Shown here piece after piece: positions 21,849 through 32,919 of a stretch of 64,000 nucleotides of DNA. The notes under the pieces are model-generated. The model was not told where the DNA came from. It saw only the letters and a list, made by a program, of their open reading frames with translations, and ran no database searches. The stretch lies in NCBI RefSeq assembly GCF_905171775.1, contig NC_053497.1, positions 104,617,157-104,681,156 of the forward strand. Reading direction: 5' to 3'. The stretch is from Rana temporaria. Taxonomy: Eukaryota > Chordata > Amphibia > Anura > Ranidae. A program made the position numbers and the translations under genes. The number at the start of each line of letters is the position of its first letter. Position 1 is the stretch's first letter.

Positions 21849-22436
21849 CAGCGGTTCTCAAGCTTTCTAATGCCGTGACCCCTTGATAAAATTTCCCAAG
21901 TTGTGGGGACCCCTAACAGTAAAATGTATTTTCGTAGCGTGGGTTGTCAGCACCCAAGGCAAGATAAGTAACTTGCACCCCTAGCCCACGGACATTTAGC
22001 GCTCCCTGAGTCCCTTCCACTCGTACAGTATTAAAAACCCATATGGTACATTTTAGGATGTACCACTCTTTCTCTTTGTTTTGCGTGGCAGTGCTGGTGG
22101 GGAGTTGAGATGAGTGCCAATGCTGGGGGGAGTTCTGATCGGCCAACTTGGGTGCTCTTGATCAAGGTCAGCTGCCCATCTGAGAACTGTAGTGGGGACT
22201 TTTAATGGCAACTCTAATCACAGGCAGTGTTACTCGCTGTGTCTCCGACTTTGTGTTGTCTCGTAGCAGTGCCACCTATGCCGAAAACAGTAGATGGGGT
22301 CTCTGCCCCCCAGCCATTCCATGAACTGAATGGGCGGCCGCAAAAAGGCTGTGAGAGCAGTGCAGGCTTCAGGAACAGCCCAGGATTCAGTGACCCCTGG
22401 CAAATCGTCATTCGACCCCCAGGTTGAGAACCACTG
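21849..22436. mobile_element. hAT-type nonautonomous element, 588 bp
   Basis: Ends CAGCGGTTCTCAAGCTTTCT and GGTTGAGAACCACTG are inverted complements of the widespread hAT CAGNGGTTCTCAA type, with gaccccttg/gacccctgg just inside. The 8-bp target duplication is too decayed to call. The interior has no transposase frame. Confidence 0.8.
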
Positions 22437-22662
22437 TAGAGAATGTGTGAGGGTTTTTTTACAGTTGTTCACAGTGCCCTGTTCATAAGTGGTGCCTTAT
22501 CGGTGCCCATTATTGCAGCCTCATCAGCGCACATCAGAATTACCGGTAGTTATTTGCAAAATGTTATAACAAACTAAGAAAATACACTTTTTTTTTTTTT
22601 TTTTTTTCAAAATGTTCTTTTTTTGTTTATATTGCAAAGAGTAAATACCCAGTGGTGATTAA

Positions 22663-23050
22663 AGTGGAGTTCCAGCCTTTTAGTGTTTATTAAAAGTCAG
22701 CAGCTACAAAAGCAGCTGCTAACCTTTTAATAAACAGACACTTACCCGCTCCACGGTCCAGCGACGCTCCCCGCCTTCATAGTGTGGGCAGCCGGCCATG
22801 ACAGCTTTTGGCTTCACGGCCGGGCACTCACTGCGCATGCGCGTGTTTCGCTGCGCTGAGTGGACAGGCGATCTCCTGGGACCTGTCACGTGTCCCTGGA
22901 GATCGCCTAAAGGGAGGGGCAGCCTAAGGCAAGAAGAGAAGTCGCAGAGGCGGTCCCTGGGCGGAAAGATGGAGTGAGACGGGAAGTCCCACTCCTACCG
23001 AAATGTGGCATGTAAGGGGGTAAGGAGTGCTTGGAAGCGGAAGTTCCACT
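22663..23050. mobile_element. TTAA-flanked MITE (AGTGGAGTTCC ends)
   Basis: Begins after TTAA (22659-22662) with agtggagttccagcc and ends ggaagttccact, an inverted complement. Inside are foldbacks around aaagcagctgctaacctttta and ggcgatctcctgggacctgt. It abuts the next foldback element directly. Confidence 0.7.
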
Positions 23051-23051
23051 T

Positions 23052-23515
23052 TGGGGTTGTAAAGGAATTTTATTTATTTTTTCCCTAAATGGCTTCCTTT
23101 ACCTTAGTGCAGTCCTCCTTCACTTGCCTCATCCTTCAATTTTGCTTTTAAATGTCCTTATTTCTTCTGAGAAATCCTCACTTCCTGTTCTTCTGTCTCT
23201 AACTACACACCGTAATGCGAGGCTTTCTCCCTGGTGTGGAGAAAGCCTCTTGAGGGGGCGAGCAGGAGTGTCGGGACACTCTCTACTTTGCAGATAAAGG
23301 AGCTGTGTGTTAGTGGGCGTCCTGACACTCCTGCTTGCCCCCTCAAGAGGCTTTCTCTACACCAGGAAGAAAGCCTCGCATTACTGTGTGGAGTTAGACA
23401 GTATTTCTCAGAAGAAATAAGGACATTTAAAAGCAAAAGTGAAGGAGGACTGCACTAAGGTAAAGGAAGCTATTTAGGGAAACATTTTTTTTTTTTTTTT
23501 TTTTTTACAACCCCT
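23052..23515. mobile_element. TTAA foldback element, copy 1
   Basis: A 464-bp near-palindrome: ggggttgtaaagg ... cctttaccttagtgcagtcc ... aggctttctccctggtgtgg, then the inverted complements of each back to acaacccct|TTAA. Homologous to 36023-36466 and 46877-47334. No coding content; could fold almost end to end as single-stranded DNA or RNA. Confidence 0.88.
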
Positions 23516-23519
23516 TTAA

Positions 23520-24627
23520 ATACCACCAAACAAACAGTTAAAAAAATAAAAAATCATATGGGTACAGTGTTTCCATTCATCTGTGGCCAGCTTTAGGGAG
23601 ATGATTGATTGCTCATATACAGGGGCCATTGGCGGTAACCAGCCATGTCATTCATGGTATTATATCTAGCATGTAGTTGCTATGGGAAACGCACTGCTGA
23701 GCAATCTGCACTAATTATCTCGACGGGGCGAGGAATATGAGCCACAGCAATAGAATTGTTTGGCTTTGCAGAATGTCCTATGTTGGCATCTCTCCTGGTT
23801 CTTAGTAACGCCAGTCTGATCTGTTTGGTGTCCCTCGTGGGCACTTATGCTTTGTACACAGACTAATCCCCAGCTGTAACCAGACCCGTACAAATAAAAA
23901 ATGCTATCGTATTAATGGCAGCCTGTATCTGTAAAAAATAAATAAAACCCTTTCTGCTTGTGAGCCCCTCCCAGCATTCCTGGGCTGGCTGATCATGTGA
24001 CAAGCAGACATGTGACCGGCTGACATCACACACAGATGTGGTTACTGCACTGGCCTGTCACTGAGTCTTGTCTGATAAAAGCAGACGCAGCATTTCCTGG
24101 GGAGGATGGGGGAGGGAATCGTACGCCAACTTCACTTATTCTATTTCCTGTCTGTTCAGTTATGACTTTCCAGTTTACAAAAATCTGTTCACTGCACAGC
24201 AAAGGTCCGTGTGATGTTTACTGATATATATATATATATAATCTCTCCTGGATGGAGGAAACATGAATGATTGTTTTCATTCAGCAATTCACTGTCTTGA
24301 GTGAATGATTCTTGTTAACTCTCCGCTCCCCCTCATGGCAAATGTCCTTCTGCTGCCATCCTCCGCTCTGCTGGTTTGGTTCTTGGAGTTCTCATTAGTA
24401 CAAATCTCTGGCTGTACAAATCTCATGCTGTTGGCTTTGCCTTTTTTTAATGGACAAAAGCTTTATTGCTCCTGCATTGAAAGCAATCTCCATCAAATAA
24501 CAGATGTATGCAAACGCTGAGCTCAGACTAGTTTTACATGCCATTTGAAGGGAACGGATATACTGGGTGAGCTCCGTTCTATTACACCTAGGGATATATG
24601 TAGTGATCTTTCCTGTTACAGAAAACA
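23520..24627. other. intron 1 sequence without recognised gene
   Basis: Apparently unique sequence with a short (TA) run at 24226-24241. No domain-bearing open frame seen. Confidence 0.4.
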
Positions 24628-26545
24628 GAAAATTGAATACTTACCTTTTCCGTCATTTTCCTTTCCTGGTGCCTGTCCATGGCAGCATACATATGGTTGG
24701 TAACCCCGCCCTCAACCAACCCACAGGACCAATTATAACTCTTTAAAAGAGTGTCAGCCTCTCCCATACACCATTCTTGTAACTAGACTCAAAACATTTA
24801 AGGATTATGGCAAGGGAGGGCGTATGCTGCCATGGACAGGCACCAGGAAAGGAAAATTACGGAAAGGTAAGTATTCAATTTTCCATTTTCCTGGTGCCTT
24901 CCATGTCCGCATACATATGGTTAATAACTCGCTTACAGGGAGGGTAGCTGCCAAAATATTTTTAACTTTCGACTATAGATCAGACAGCTCAAGAAGCCCC
25001 CCTGCTTCTCTAGTTTTATTTTTTACATTGTCATTTTTTTTTTAAGTCGTAGGGAGCAAGTGCAACCATTTTGTCGCCTGATAGAGTTTCTGGGCAAAAA
25101 GGCGCTACAGTTGCCCAGGAAAAAGACATTCACTGTGCAGAGTGAATACTTATTGATTTCTGGAACCAAAGGACCACTAGCTTGATATGTCCACTGAATG
25201 TGATAACTGATCCAACTTGCCAAAGTTGTCCTTCATATTTATATATTTCTAGATCGTTTAGGGATCCAAGAGGAAGCCTGATGATCTCACAATAAGTCTT
25301 GTGCCAGACTACTGTAATGTCAGAGTTCTTGACATATCCAGCTTGTGTAATTTCAGGAATGCTGAAACTTTCCCTAAAAGCTGGAAGCACCCATTCCTGG
25401 TCAAGGTGGTTTGTAGAGGGAATTCTAGACAAGAACTGCTGAAATTTATCAGAGAAGCACTCTGCTTGGAAGTACGTAATACCGGAGTCCATCTCCCTTA
25501 GGGTCTGGGTACCAGAGACTCTTCAGTCAGCGATGGCGGTGACAAAAAAAAAAAAGGAATTTGCTTTGAAAGCAATGTCTCCTAGAGAGCAATCTTGTGC
25601 TTATGCGAGCGGTGGAGCCGTAGCGGCACTGAATACCCAAGGCAAAATTTTTTTTTTCTTTTTTTAGGACGTAGTGATTCACCCGGAGATCTTAAGCCAA
25701 GAACTGTTTTGAGAGAAAAAAAATGCTCTTCCGGTGGATTTCAAACCCATCTGATGACTGGCAACAGTGGCAAGGCTAAAAAGGCTGAGGCCTGAACCTC
25801 CAGGGAGCTAAGTCCCAGAGTTAAATCCTAATCGTGATGCCCAGAACTGAGACAGCTAGTTTCAGCAAATTTAAAAACCTTCTACCAAATCCTGCCGTAG
25901 GTATTAATGGTGGGAATTTTATCGGCTTGAAGCAACCTTTGCAAGACTCCATGGGAGCAACCTAATTATACTAGCTTTTCTTTGCCTAACTTCCGGACGC
26001 CCAACTCCAAGATCTCTGGAACTGGATGGAAGAGGTCTTCCCAGGACCTACGTTTATGCGTGCTGAAAGGATTGCCAAGGGACAATTTGGACAGTATAGA
26101 GAACTGGGGCCTACTTGACCAATAAGGAACTACTGTTCAGATAGATACTTGTCTTTGTTAGGTGATGGTGCCCAGCTGGACAAGGGGCACCAAACCCTGC
26201 CGATCACTGGAGTACCTTGTGACGAAGCGAGGTGCCTTGATATTTGGAATGAAATTCTGAGGACTGCCTCACTGGGGGTAGACCCATTGGAAGGTCTACT
26301 TGTAATAAGGACCAATTACTGGTACTGACAAATTTCCTTGAAGAGTGATCTGCCAGGTAATTCTGGAGAATTGGACTATAAGAGGCTCTGAGGCTGGAGC
26401 AACCCCTTCTGTCTCTGAGTATTATCGGAGTTAACTCCTTGGACGATGATCCGTTATGTGTGTCCTTTTCTTGGCTCTGTATACAGGTTAAGGCTGGCTT
26501 GTTGACCAATTGTAGCGGGATGAATTCGCCTCTCAGAGAAAATGC
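24628..26545 (-). mobile_element. DIRS-like retroelement remnant
   Basis: At the left are inverted arms of about 60 bp: aaaattgaatacttacctt ... tttcctttcctggtgcctgt (24630-24690) and the complement acaggcaccaggaaaggaaa ... gtaagtattcaatttt (24836-24883). To the right the - strand of 26500-26200 encodes ILQNYLADHSSRKFVSTSNW and SLLQVDLPMGLPPV, resembling the RNase H/end-of-RT part of DIRS polyproteins (ADFLSR ... EWSL pattern), with frameshifts. A - strand open frame at 25492-25130 is not recognised. Arms plus RT remnant suggest DIRS rather than LTR/Gypsy type. Confidence 0.5.
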
Positions 26546-26579
26546 CTAGACGAGACATTGCTATGTAAGATGCACCTGA

Positions 26580-26850
26580 CTGCAGAATGTTAGCGGTGCT
26601 TTACTGTCGTCTTCGAGGCACTTTTAGCCCTGCTAGCAGCCAAATAAAGGGTTTAAAGCGCCCGCAAAGCTGCACTTTGCAGGCGTTTCGGCGCCGCCGT
26701 ATACACCGCTCCTTAAGCGCTGCTTGCAGGACTTTTTTTTTTTAACGTCCCGCAAGTGCACTGCTCCAGTGTGAAGGCTTTTGGGCTTTCACACTGGAGT
26801 GACGGAAAAGGCGCTTTTTTCACTTTGAATGCATTAAGGTGAAAAACCTT
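26580..26850. mobile_element. Harbinger-like MITE fragment
   Basis: Shares gctgcttgcaggact, tccagtgtgaaggc and gggctttcacactggag with the 28048-28457 family. Ends not resolved. Sequence from 26851 to 27230 shows a poly-G run at 27018-27031 and nothing coding. Confidence 0.5.
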
Positions 26851-27229
26851 TTAGTTCAGCAGCTCCCCAGCACATTTTACTTACCTGAACCCTGTCTTTC
26901 CAGCACCGGGAACGAGCACACAAGCTTCAGCCGGTGTCTCGGGTCCTAATTGGATAAATTGATACCAGAGCAGTCATTGGCTCCCGCTGCTTTAAATCAA
27001 ATACAATGACGCCAAAGGTGGGGGGGGGGGGGTTGCGGGCGGTCCGAATCCTGCCGTCTGTCAATGGACGCAGCAGCAGGATTCGGGAGCGTGCCCGCAT
27101 TGGGTGTCCCTAGGGAAGTGCTTCCGGGGGGGGCACTCGATGTGGGAAGGAGCCACGCTCCTGTTTATGGCTGTTTACATTGTATCAGGTGAGTTGCTGT
27201 GCAGTGACTGCATTGTAAGGCAGGCCATA

Positions 27230-28860
27230 GACTTGCAGGCAAGAAATTTGCACGACTACCCCACAGGTAGGATTTGATTGGGTACGGAACCCCTTGACCT
27301 TAGAAGAGATGGGTTTTAATCTTTCTCCTGAAGGCCAAGTGGTCTGACTCCAGTCGGATGGTGGTTGGTAATGCATTCCACAGCTGAGGTCCCTGGACTG
27401 CAAATCTTCGATCTCCTTTGGAGTTGTATCTGGCTTTGGGTATCTGGAGTAGGTTTTGATTGGTGGATCGCAGAATGCGATTGGGGTTATGGGTTATTAT
27501 TCTTTCGCATAGATATTGGGGGGGCGTTTCCTTGAATACACTTATGGGTTAGGCAGAGTGCCTTGAAAGTGATTCTGTCTTTAACTGGCAACCAATGAAG
27601 GGATCTCAGTGAAGATGAGATTGATTCCCATCGTTTTTTACCGGTCACTAGTCGCGCGGCCGTATTTTGAACGACTTGCAGACGAGTGATTTGGTATTTG
27701 GGGAGTCCTAGATAGAGGGCTTTTGCGTAGTCTAGTCTGGAATTGATGATTGTTCACACCACGACTGCAATGTCCTCTTTCGGGATAAAGGGCATGGGTC
27801 TGCGTAGTAGGCGCAGCGGATGGTGGGATCCGCTGACTACTGACCCGATTTGTCCATCCTATGTCATTTCGGTGTCAAAAATGACTCCGACTTTTGACTT
27901 TGGTGCTAGGGGTGATAGTTTTGCCCAGAATGGGAGGGGGAGTCCATGTTGACGCGGGGTGATTTTTCCGGTTAGCGTGAAACAGGAGAAGTTCTGTTTT
28001 CGAACCGTTGAGTTTAAGATAACTGTTTGTCATCCAGTTATTTATTAGGCCCCTTGCACACTGGGGCGTTTTTCATGCGGTACAGCTCTAAAAATAGCGC
28101 TGTTATACCGCATGAAAAATCATGCCCTGCAGTGTTCAATGTGAAAGCCCGAAGGCTTTCACATTGAAGCGGTGCGCTAGCAGGAGCGCACCAAAAGTCC
28201 TGCTAGCCGCATCTTTACCGCGGTATAGGAGCGGTGTGTTCACAGCTCCTATACTGCGCCTTCCCATTGAAATCAATGGGAAAGCGTGGTAATACCGTCC
28301 GCAACGTGGGCGGTATTAACCCTTTTTCGGCCGCTAGCGGGGGTTAAAACCTCACCGCTAGCGCCCGAATATCGCGGTAAATACGACGGTATAGCCGCGC
28401 TACAAATAGCGCGGCTATACCGTCACCGCGGCTCCACGCTGCAATGTGAAAGCAGCCTTATAGTGAGGCATTTCTCTAGTCCAAGAGAATGATCCTTTTT
28501 GTTGCAGATGCGGAAATACAGTTGAGTGTCGTCTGCATAGGAGTGGTAAAGTAACTTCTGCTTCCTGATGATTTCAAAGAGGGGGCGGAGATGGATATTG
28601 AACAATACGGGTGACAAGGGAGATCCCTGAGGGACTCCGCATGATACCGTACGTTTTTCAGAAGTGAAAGACCCCAGTTTCACTATTTGTGATCTGTTTT
28701 CCAAGAAGGAGAACCAAAGGTAGATCTCCTTCTGCGACTCCGGCTATTTCAGCTAGCCTAGCCAGTAGTAGTCCGTGGTCTACAGTGTCAAAAGCCGCAC
28801 TTAGGTCCAGCAGGATCAGGAGACAAGATTCTCCTTCGACTCACCGACGGTCCCATTCAC
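27230..28860 (-). pseudogene. L2-like LINE reverse transcriptase remnant
   Basis: On the - strand, 28830-28770 reads CLLILLDLSAAFDTVDHGL (RT domain), 28640-28510 reads SCGVPQGSPLSPVLFNIHLR and YADDTQLYFR (active-site YADD), and 27600-27540 reads LHWLPVKDRITFKAL, the conserved tail of L2/CR1-type RT. Shifts and gaps break the frame. A MITE (28048-28457) interrupts it between the active site and the tail. L2 clade is preferred over CR1 because of the YADDTQLY and LHWLPV signatures. Confidence 0.8.
28048..28457. mobile_element. Harbinger-like MITE inserted in the L2 remnant
   Basis: Terminal repeats GGCCCCTTGCACACTGG and the complement of CAATGTGAAAGCAGCC, with TTA duplications at 28045-28047 and 28458-28460 (TWA target of PIF/Harbinger). 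Internal foldbacks include aaatagcgcggctatac and gtgaaagcccgaaggctttcac. Confidence 0.85.
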
Positions 28861-29320
28861 TTTAATAGAATGGTTGGTGATGACAACAGGATGCCTGCTA
28901 ACAGGCGCTGCCATGATGGATCTGAAATGACAGGCGCTCTTTGAAGTCAAGGACTTATTCTTGCTGGTAATTCGAATTTTTAATATTTGAAACAAAATTA
29001 AGATTTCCTATTTAGTATAAGCTGTTATTGGGTTAGTAAAATGGCAATATCTGAACCGATTCAATCATACAGTTTGTGTACACAGATTTGCAAAACAATG
29101 GGATAAAGGAATATTCCTGAAGTTTGTTTTATCTCATGGTTACTGTGAAATTATCAATGCAGTGCACGTTATCTCGGCTTGCAGAACTTGCATTCATTGA
29201 ATGAATTTTGAATCCAAAAATTTAAATATTGCAGAATATGCTACATACATAACTAAGCTCCATTTCATGCTGAATAAACAGAATTATTAAATTAAAACTA
29301 AATTAATGTATCTTAATCAG
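28861..29320. other. intron 1 sequence without recognised gene
   Basis: AT-rich, apparently unique. No coding potential seen. Confidence 0.4.
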
Positions 29321-29321
29321 G

Positions 29322-29521
29322 CCTCGACAAAATCCGGTTGCCCGGTGTCTCTGCGCGCCCCACCTCAGCGGCGGGCCCGCGGCCTTCTGCAGGCCTAAGC
29401 TTCCTTCTGTGATCTGGCGCCATCTTGCGGTGGCCGTTGGCATTACAAGTAAAACAGCAGTTCTAATGTGTTTTTTCACTGCCTCCTTTCCTCTAATTAG
29501 AACCCCTAAACAAAAAAAACA

Positions 29522-29614
<93 letters not shown>

Positions 29615-30125
29615 TTTTTTTTTCTCCAACACCCTAGAGAATAAAATGGCGGTCGTTGCAATACTTTCTGTCACACCGTATTTGCGCAGTGGCCTTACAA
29701 GCGCACTTTTTTGGGGGGGAAAAACTTAAAAAAAAAATAAAAAAAAACGGTAAAGTTAGTCCATTTTGTTTTTTAAATTTTTATATTGTGAAAGATAATG
29801 TAACGCTGAGTAAATTGATACCCAACATGTCGCGCTTAAAAATTGCATCCGCTCGTGGAATGGCGACAAACTTTTACCCTTTAAAATCTCCATACGCGAC
29901 GTTTAAAAAAATTCTACAGGTTGCATGTTTTGAGTTACAGAAGAGGTCTAGGGCTAGAATTATTGCTCTCGCTCTACCAAACGCGGCGATACCTCACATG
30001 TGTGGTTTGAATACCGTTTACATATGTGGGCTCTACTCACGTATGTATTCGCTTCTGCTTGCGAGCTTGGCGGGACGGTGTGCGTTTTTAGCTGGCTCCT
30101 AGATTCCAAGCAAATTTGTCAAACC
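29322..30125. mobile_element. nonautonomous element sharing a core with 38756, 41507 and 50702 copies
   Basis: Contains the block gtaacgctgagtaaattgat, acccaacatgtcgcgc, gctcgtggaatggcgac and gatacctcacatgtgtggt that recurs at 38900-39130, 41820-42060 and, inverted, 51360-51600. The ends caggcctcgacaaaa and tttgtcaaaccctg are imperfect inverted repeats of hAT style, with near-matching flanks atcttaat and tcttaaat. It includes an (AT)42 run. Confidence 0.6.
29525..29609. repeat. (AT)n microsatellite, about 85 bp
   Basis: Uninterrupted AT dinucleotides between A-rich and T-rich borders. Confidence 0.97.
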
Positions 30126-30533
30126 CTGTCTTAAATAGTAAACCTATAGTATTTTACTCCAAAAGCATTTTATTAAAAAAAAATTGATAAAAATCTGATT
30201 TATTTTTTAAAAATCATAGATTTTTTTTGCCCACCTTGTTCCCCTAGCAACAGACTGTGCTGACTGGGATATCCCTCCTGTCAAGCAGTTGTCTATGACC
30301 GACCTACCTGTGCACTTGTGGTCAGTCTTTGATTCTGGATTTTTTTTTTTTTTTTAAATATAAAGTAATACTCTTGTAATGCTGACATCACAGAAATATC
30401 AAACATTGGTGTATGGTAATAGTTTGGGCTGCTTACCCACCGCAAACTTTTTGCGCTTTATATTTTTTATTTCATCATAGAATAATCGGGCAATGGAGCA
30501 TTTGGTTATAACATGATCTTTAAAGCGGGGGTT
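30126..30533. other. intron 1 sequence without recognised gene
   Basis: AT-rich with homopolymer A and T runs; nothing coding recognised. Confidence 0.4.
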
Positions 30534-31049
30534 TACCCAATAATCCACTTTCTGTCACTAGATCCAGCATACTGCTGACATCTGCAGTATGCTGGATTTA
30601 TTTTTTATTTTTTTTAATGTACTTATTTTAGCCGTATTTCTGCTCCCTCACCGAGCGGCGTATCCTTCTGGGTATATGCGTTCCTAAGTAAAGCGCAGTT
30701 GATTGACGGGCTTGGATAGCGTGTCACACCTTCTGGAAATAGCCGACGTGACTCTCGGCAATTTACGGCGCCTGCGCAGTCAGCTCTACACGGCAGGCGC
30801 AGGATACCGCCGTAAGCAGCCGGGAGTCACGTTGGATATTTCCGGATGGCGCGACGCGCTATCCAAGCCCGTCAATCAACTGCGCTTGATTTAGGAACGC
30901 CCATTCCCCGAAGGTTTCCCCGCTCGGAGCCGGAGAAGAAATACGGCTAAAACGAGAAGTACAAAAAAGAAAAAAATCCAGCATACTGCAGATGTCAGCA
31001 GTATGCTGGATCTAGTGACAGAAAGTGGATTTTTGGGTGAACCCCCGTT
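30534..31049. mobile_element. TTAA-flanked foldback MITE, 516 bp
   Basis: Ends AGCGGGGGTTTACCC and GGGTGAACCCCCGTT between TTAA at 30530-30533 and 31050-31053. Nearly the whole element is self-complementary: gatccagcatactgctgaca, cagttgattgacgggcttgg and ggatagcgtgtcac all recur inverted. Non-coding. Confidence 0.85.
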
Positions 31050-31207
31050 TTAAATCATTATTGCATATTTATTCAACACTTTCACATGTGTATTTTGCAA
31101 TTCTACGTTTTAGAGTTGTCTGCCTTTATGGAACAGTATTTTGTGAGACTCTGTATGCCAGGCTCTTGAGTGTAACTTGTTTTACAGTAGTACCAGAAGA
31201 TTTAGAC

Positions 31208-31513
31208 CAGTAGTCTCCAAACGGTGGCCCCTGGACCAGTTGCTGCCCTTTTGCTTGCTTTTATCTGGCCCTTGGAGCAATATTCCTCCCGACGATGGGG
31301 GCAACCATTCCTTCCACGTTGCCGACGATGGGGGCAACCATTCCTTCCACGTCGCCGACGATGGGGGCACTCCTACTGACCAGTCATTATGCAATCTTGT
31401 TACTCCCACTGACCTATAAGCCTAAGATATTTTCTACTCCCAATGGCCAGAGTCCGGCCCTCCTAAAGGACAAAAAACTGGCCCTGTGTTTTTAAAAAGT
31501 CTGGAGACCCTCG
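31208..31513. mobile_element. hAT-type MITE with internal 33-bp tandem repeat
   Basis: Ends CAGTAGTCTCCAAACGG and GTCTGGAGACCCTCG, flanked by atttagac (31200-31207) and atttaaac (31514-31521), 7 of 8 identical. Inside, gacgatgggggcaaccattc plus ttccacgttgcc repeats two and a half times (31292-31375). Same end type as 12371-12691. Confidence 0.85.
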
Positions 31514-31787
31514 ATTTAAACAACTGATCATCATTACATGATTCACCAATGTTATGATCAGGCAACTATTGGCTGTGTATGGATGCAGCAGACATCCTGG
31601 CTGATCTCCTTTACATGTCTGTGGCCACCTTTTCGTTTCCCCTGAATTTAGATAACATCATGAGTGTTAAAAACTGATCTGCCTGATGATATAAAGACCT
31701 AATTGAAAACCACAGACCATCTGGTAATGTAATCTGGATATGACCAGTAATGTTTGTCCCATTTTATCTATTTTTCTTTTCTCCCAG

Positions 31788-31844
31788 GGACTTGTAGTGG
31801 ACATCTGTGACTGCTGATCGTCTTTGTTGCACATCATATAAAAG
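31788..31844 (+). other. possible second noncoding 5' UTR exon of RAB14
   Basis: A 57-bp segment in intron 1 is bracketed by a strong acceptor (a 30-nt pyrimidine-rich tract ending TTTTCTCCCAG, AG at 31786-31787) and a donor (AAAAG|GTAACA, GT at 31845). It contains no ATG, so it could sit in a 5' UTR without creating an upstream ORF. It lies in a stretch free of recognisable repeats between a hAT MITE and a CA repeat. Splicing of this segment is inference; it could be a chance pair of sites. Confidence 0.4.
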
Positions 31845-32267
31845 GTAACAATACTGTTTGTCTTCAGCCTCTAAACTTCCATGACCTATAGAATTTTCAG
31901 TAGCCAAGTACACACTGGATTTTTAAAGCCAAATTTCATGTTTAGTATGACAATAAATGATTACACCGAAAAAAAGCTAGGGGCTTTCAATTATGGCACT
32001 TAAAGGATTTGAAGGGTGCTTTGATTCTGGCATTCAACGCCTGGATATACAAAGAATCCAGATTTAATAATCGGAACATACAGAAGTTTAAAAGAACCAC
32101 ATTAGTTTAGCACACTACAAAGAACACTTCTATATTTTCTTTATACTGAGTTTTCCATTTCACAGGTGACATGTTTCATAGATAGCTGTACTTCATTAGG
32201 ACCAGCAGTGAAAGTGTTGCAAGACATCCATGCAAGGTTTTTTTTGACCTTGCATGGTTACAGTGAG

Positions 32268-32270
<3 letters not shown>
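31845..32270. other. intron 1 sequence without recognised gene
   Basis: Apparently unique. A hairpin tgcaaggttttttttgacct/tgcatgg lies just left of the CA repeat. Confidence 0.4.

Positions 32271-32345
<75 letters not shown>
32271..32345. repeat. (CA)n microsatellite, about 75 bp
   Basis: About 37 uninterrupted CA units. Confidence 0.97.
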
Positions 32346-32347
<2 letters not shown>

Positions 32348-32491
32348 CTCCAGGGAAAAGGTGTTGCTTCTCTACGGGACTTAAGGATATAGAGGTTCAG
32401 GACATAAAATTGTTCTGTCTCAAGATGGTAGTGTTGGAGGAGATCTCTACAGAATAGAAATGAGCCCAAAGTGGCTGATTTCTTCCCTTGT

Positions 32492-32735
32492 GTTGCTGGA
32501 ACTAAATCATATCAGCATGAATGCTTCTCAGCCATTCACAGGAAGCCTTGTATTTTTATCAATAAATGCAAGGCTTAGTTGGAAATACTTTCCACACTTC
32601 ACTCCTGCACATACTGCATGTTGTCCTACCCACCAATCAGCAAGCCTTATATTCGTTGATAAAAAAAAACACAAGGCTTCTCCTGAATGGATGAAAAGCA
32701 TTCAGGCGATCTCTATCTAGTTCCAGTAGCAGACG
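32492..32735. mobile_element. foldback MITE, about 244 bp
   Basis: Arms gttgctggaacta ... gaatgcttctcagccattca ... gccttgtatttttatcaa and the inverted series ttgataaaaa ... caaggcttctcctgaatgga ... tagttccagtagca. Non-coding; target duplication not resolved. Confidence 0.7.
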
Positions 32736-32919
32736 GGAAGTTGCCTATACTGCTGTGGAACACGGCACTGTATACTCTATGTAGCAGATGCCAATACAGT
32801 GTAATACAGTGCACACATTGGTTGCTGTTGGTAATTGAAATGGTTTGTGAGGGCCAGCTTGATCCAAACTAATTAAAGTCATAATCAACATAATGGAAAA
32901 TTTGTTACCAGTACTTGCC

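Noticed and set aside
31845..31850. Treating the 31788-31844 segment as certain exon
   Set aside because: Only splice-site quality supports it, so it is kept at low confidence.
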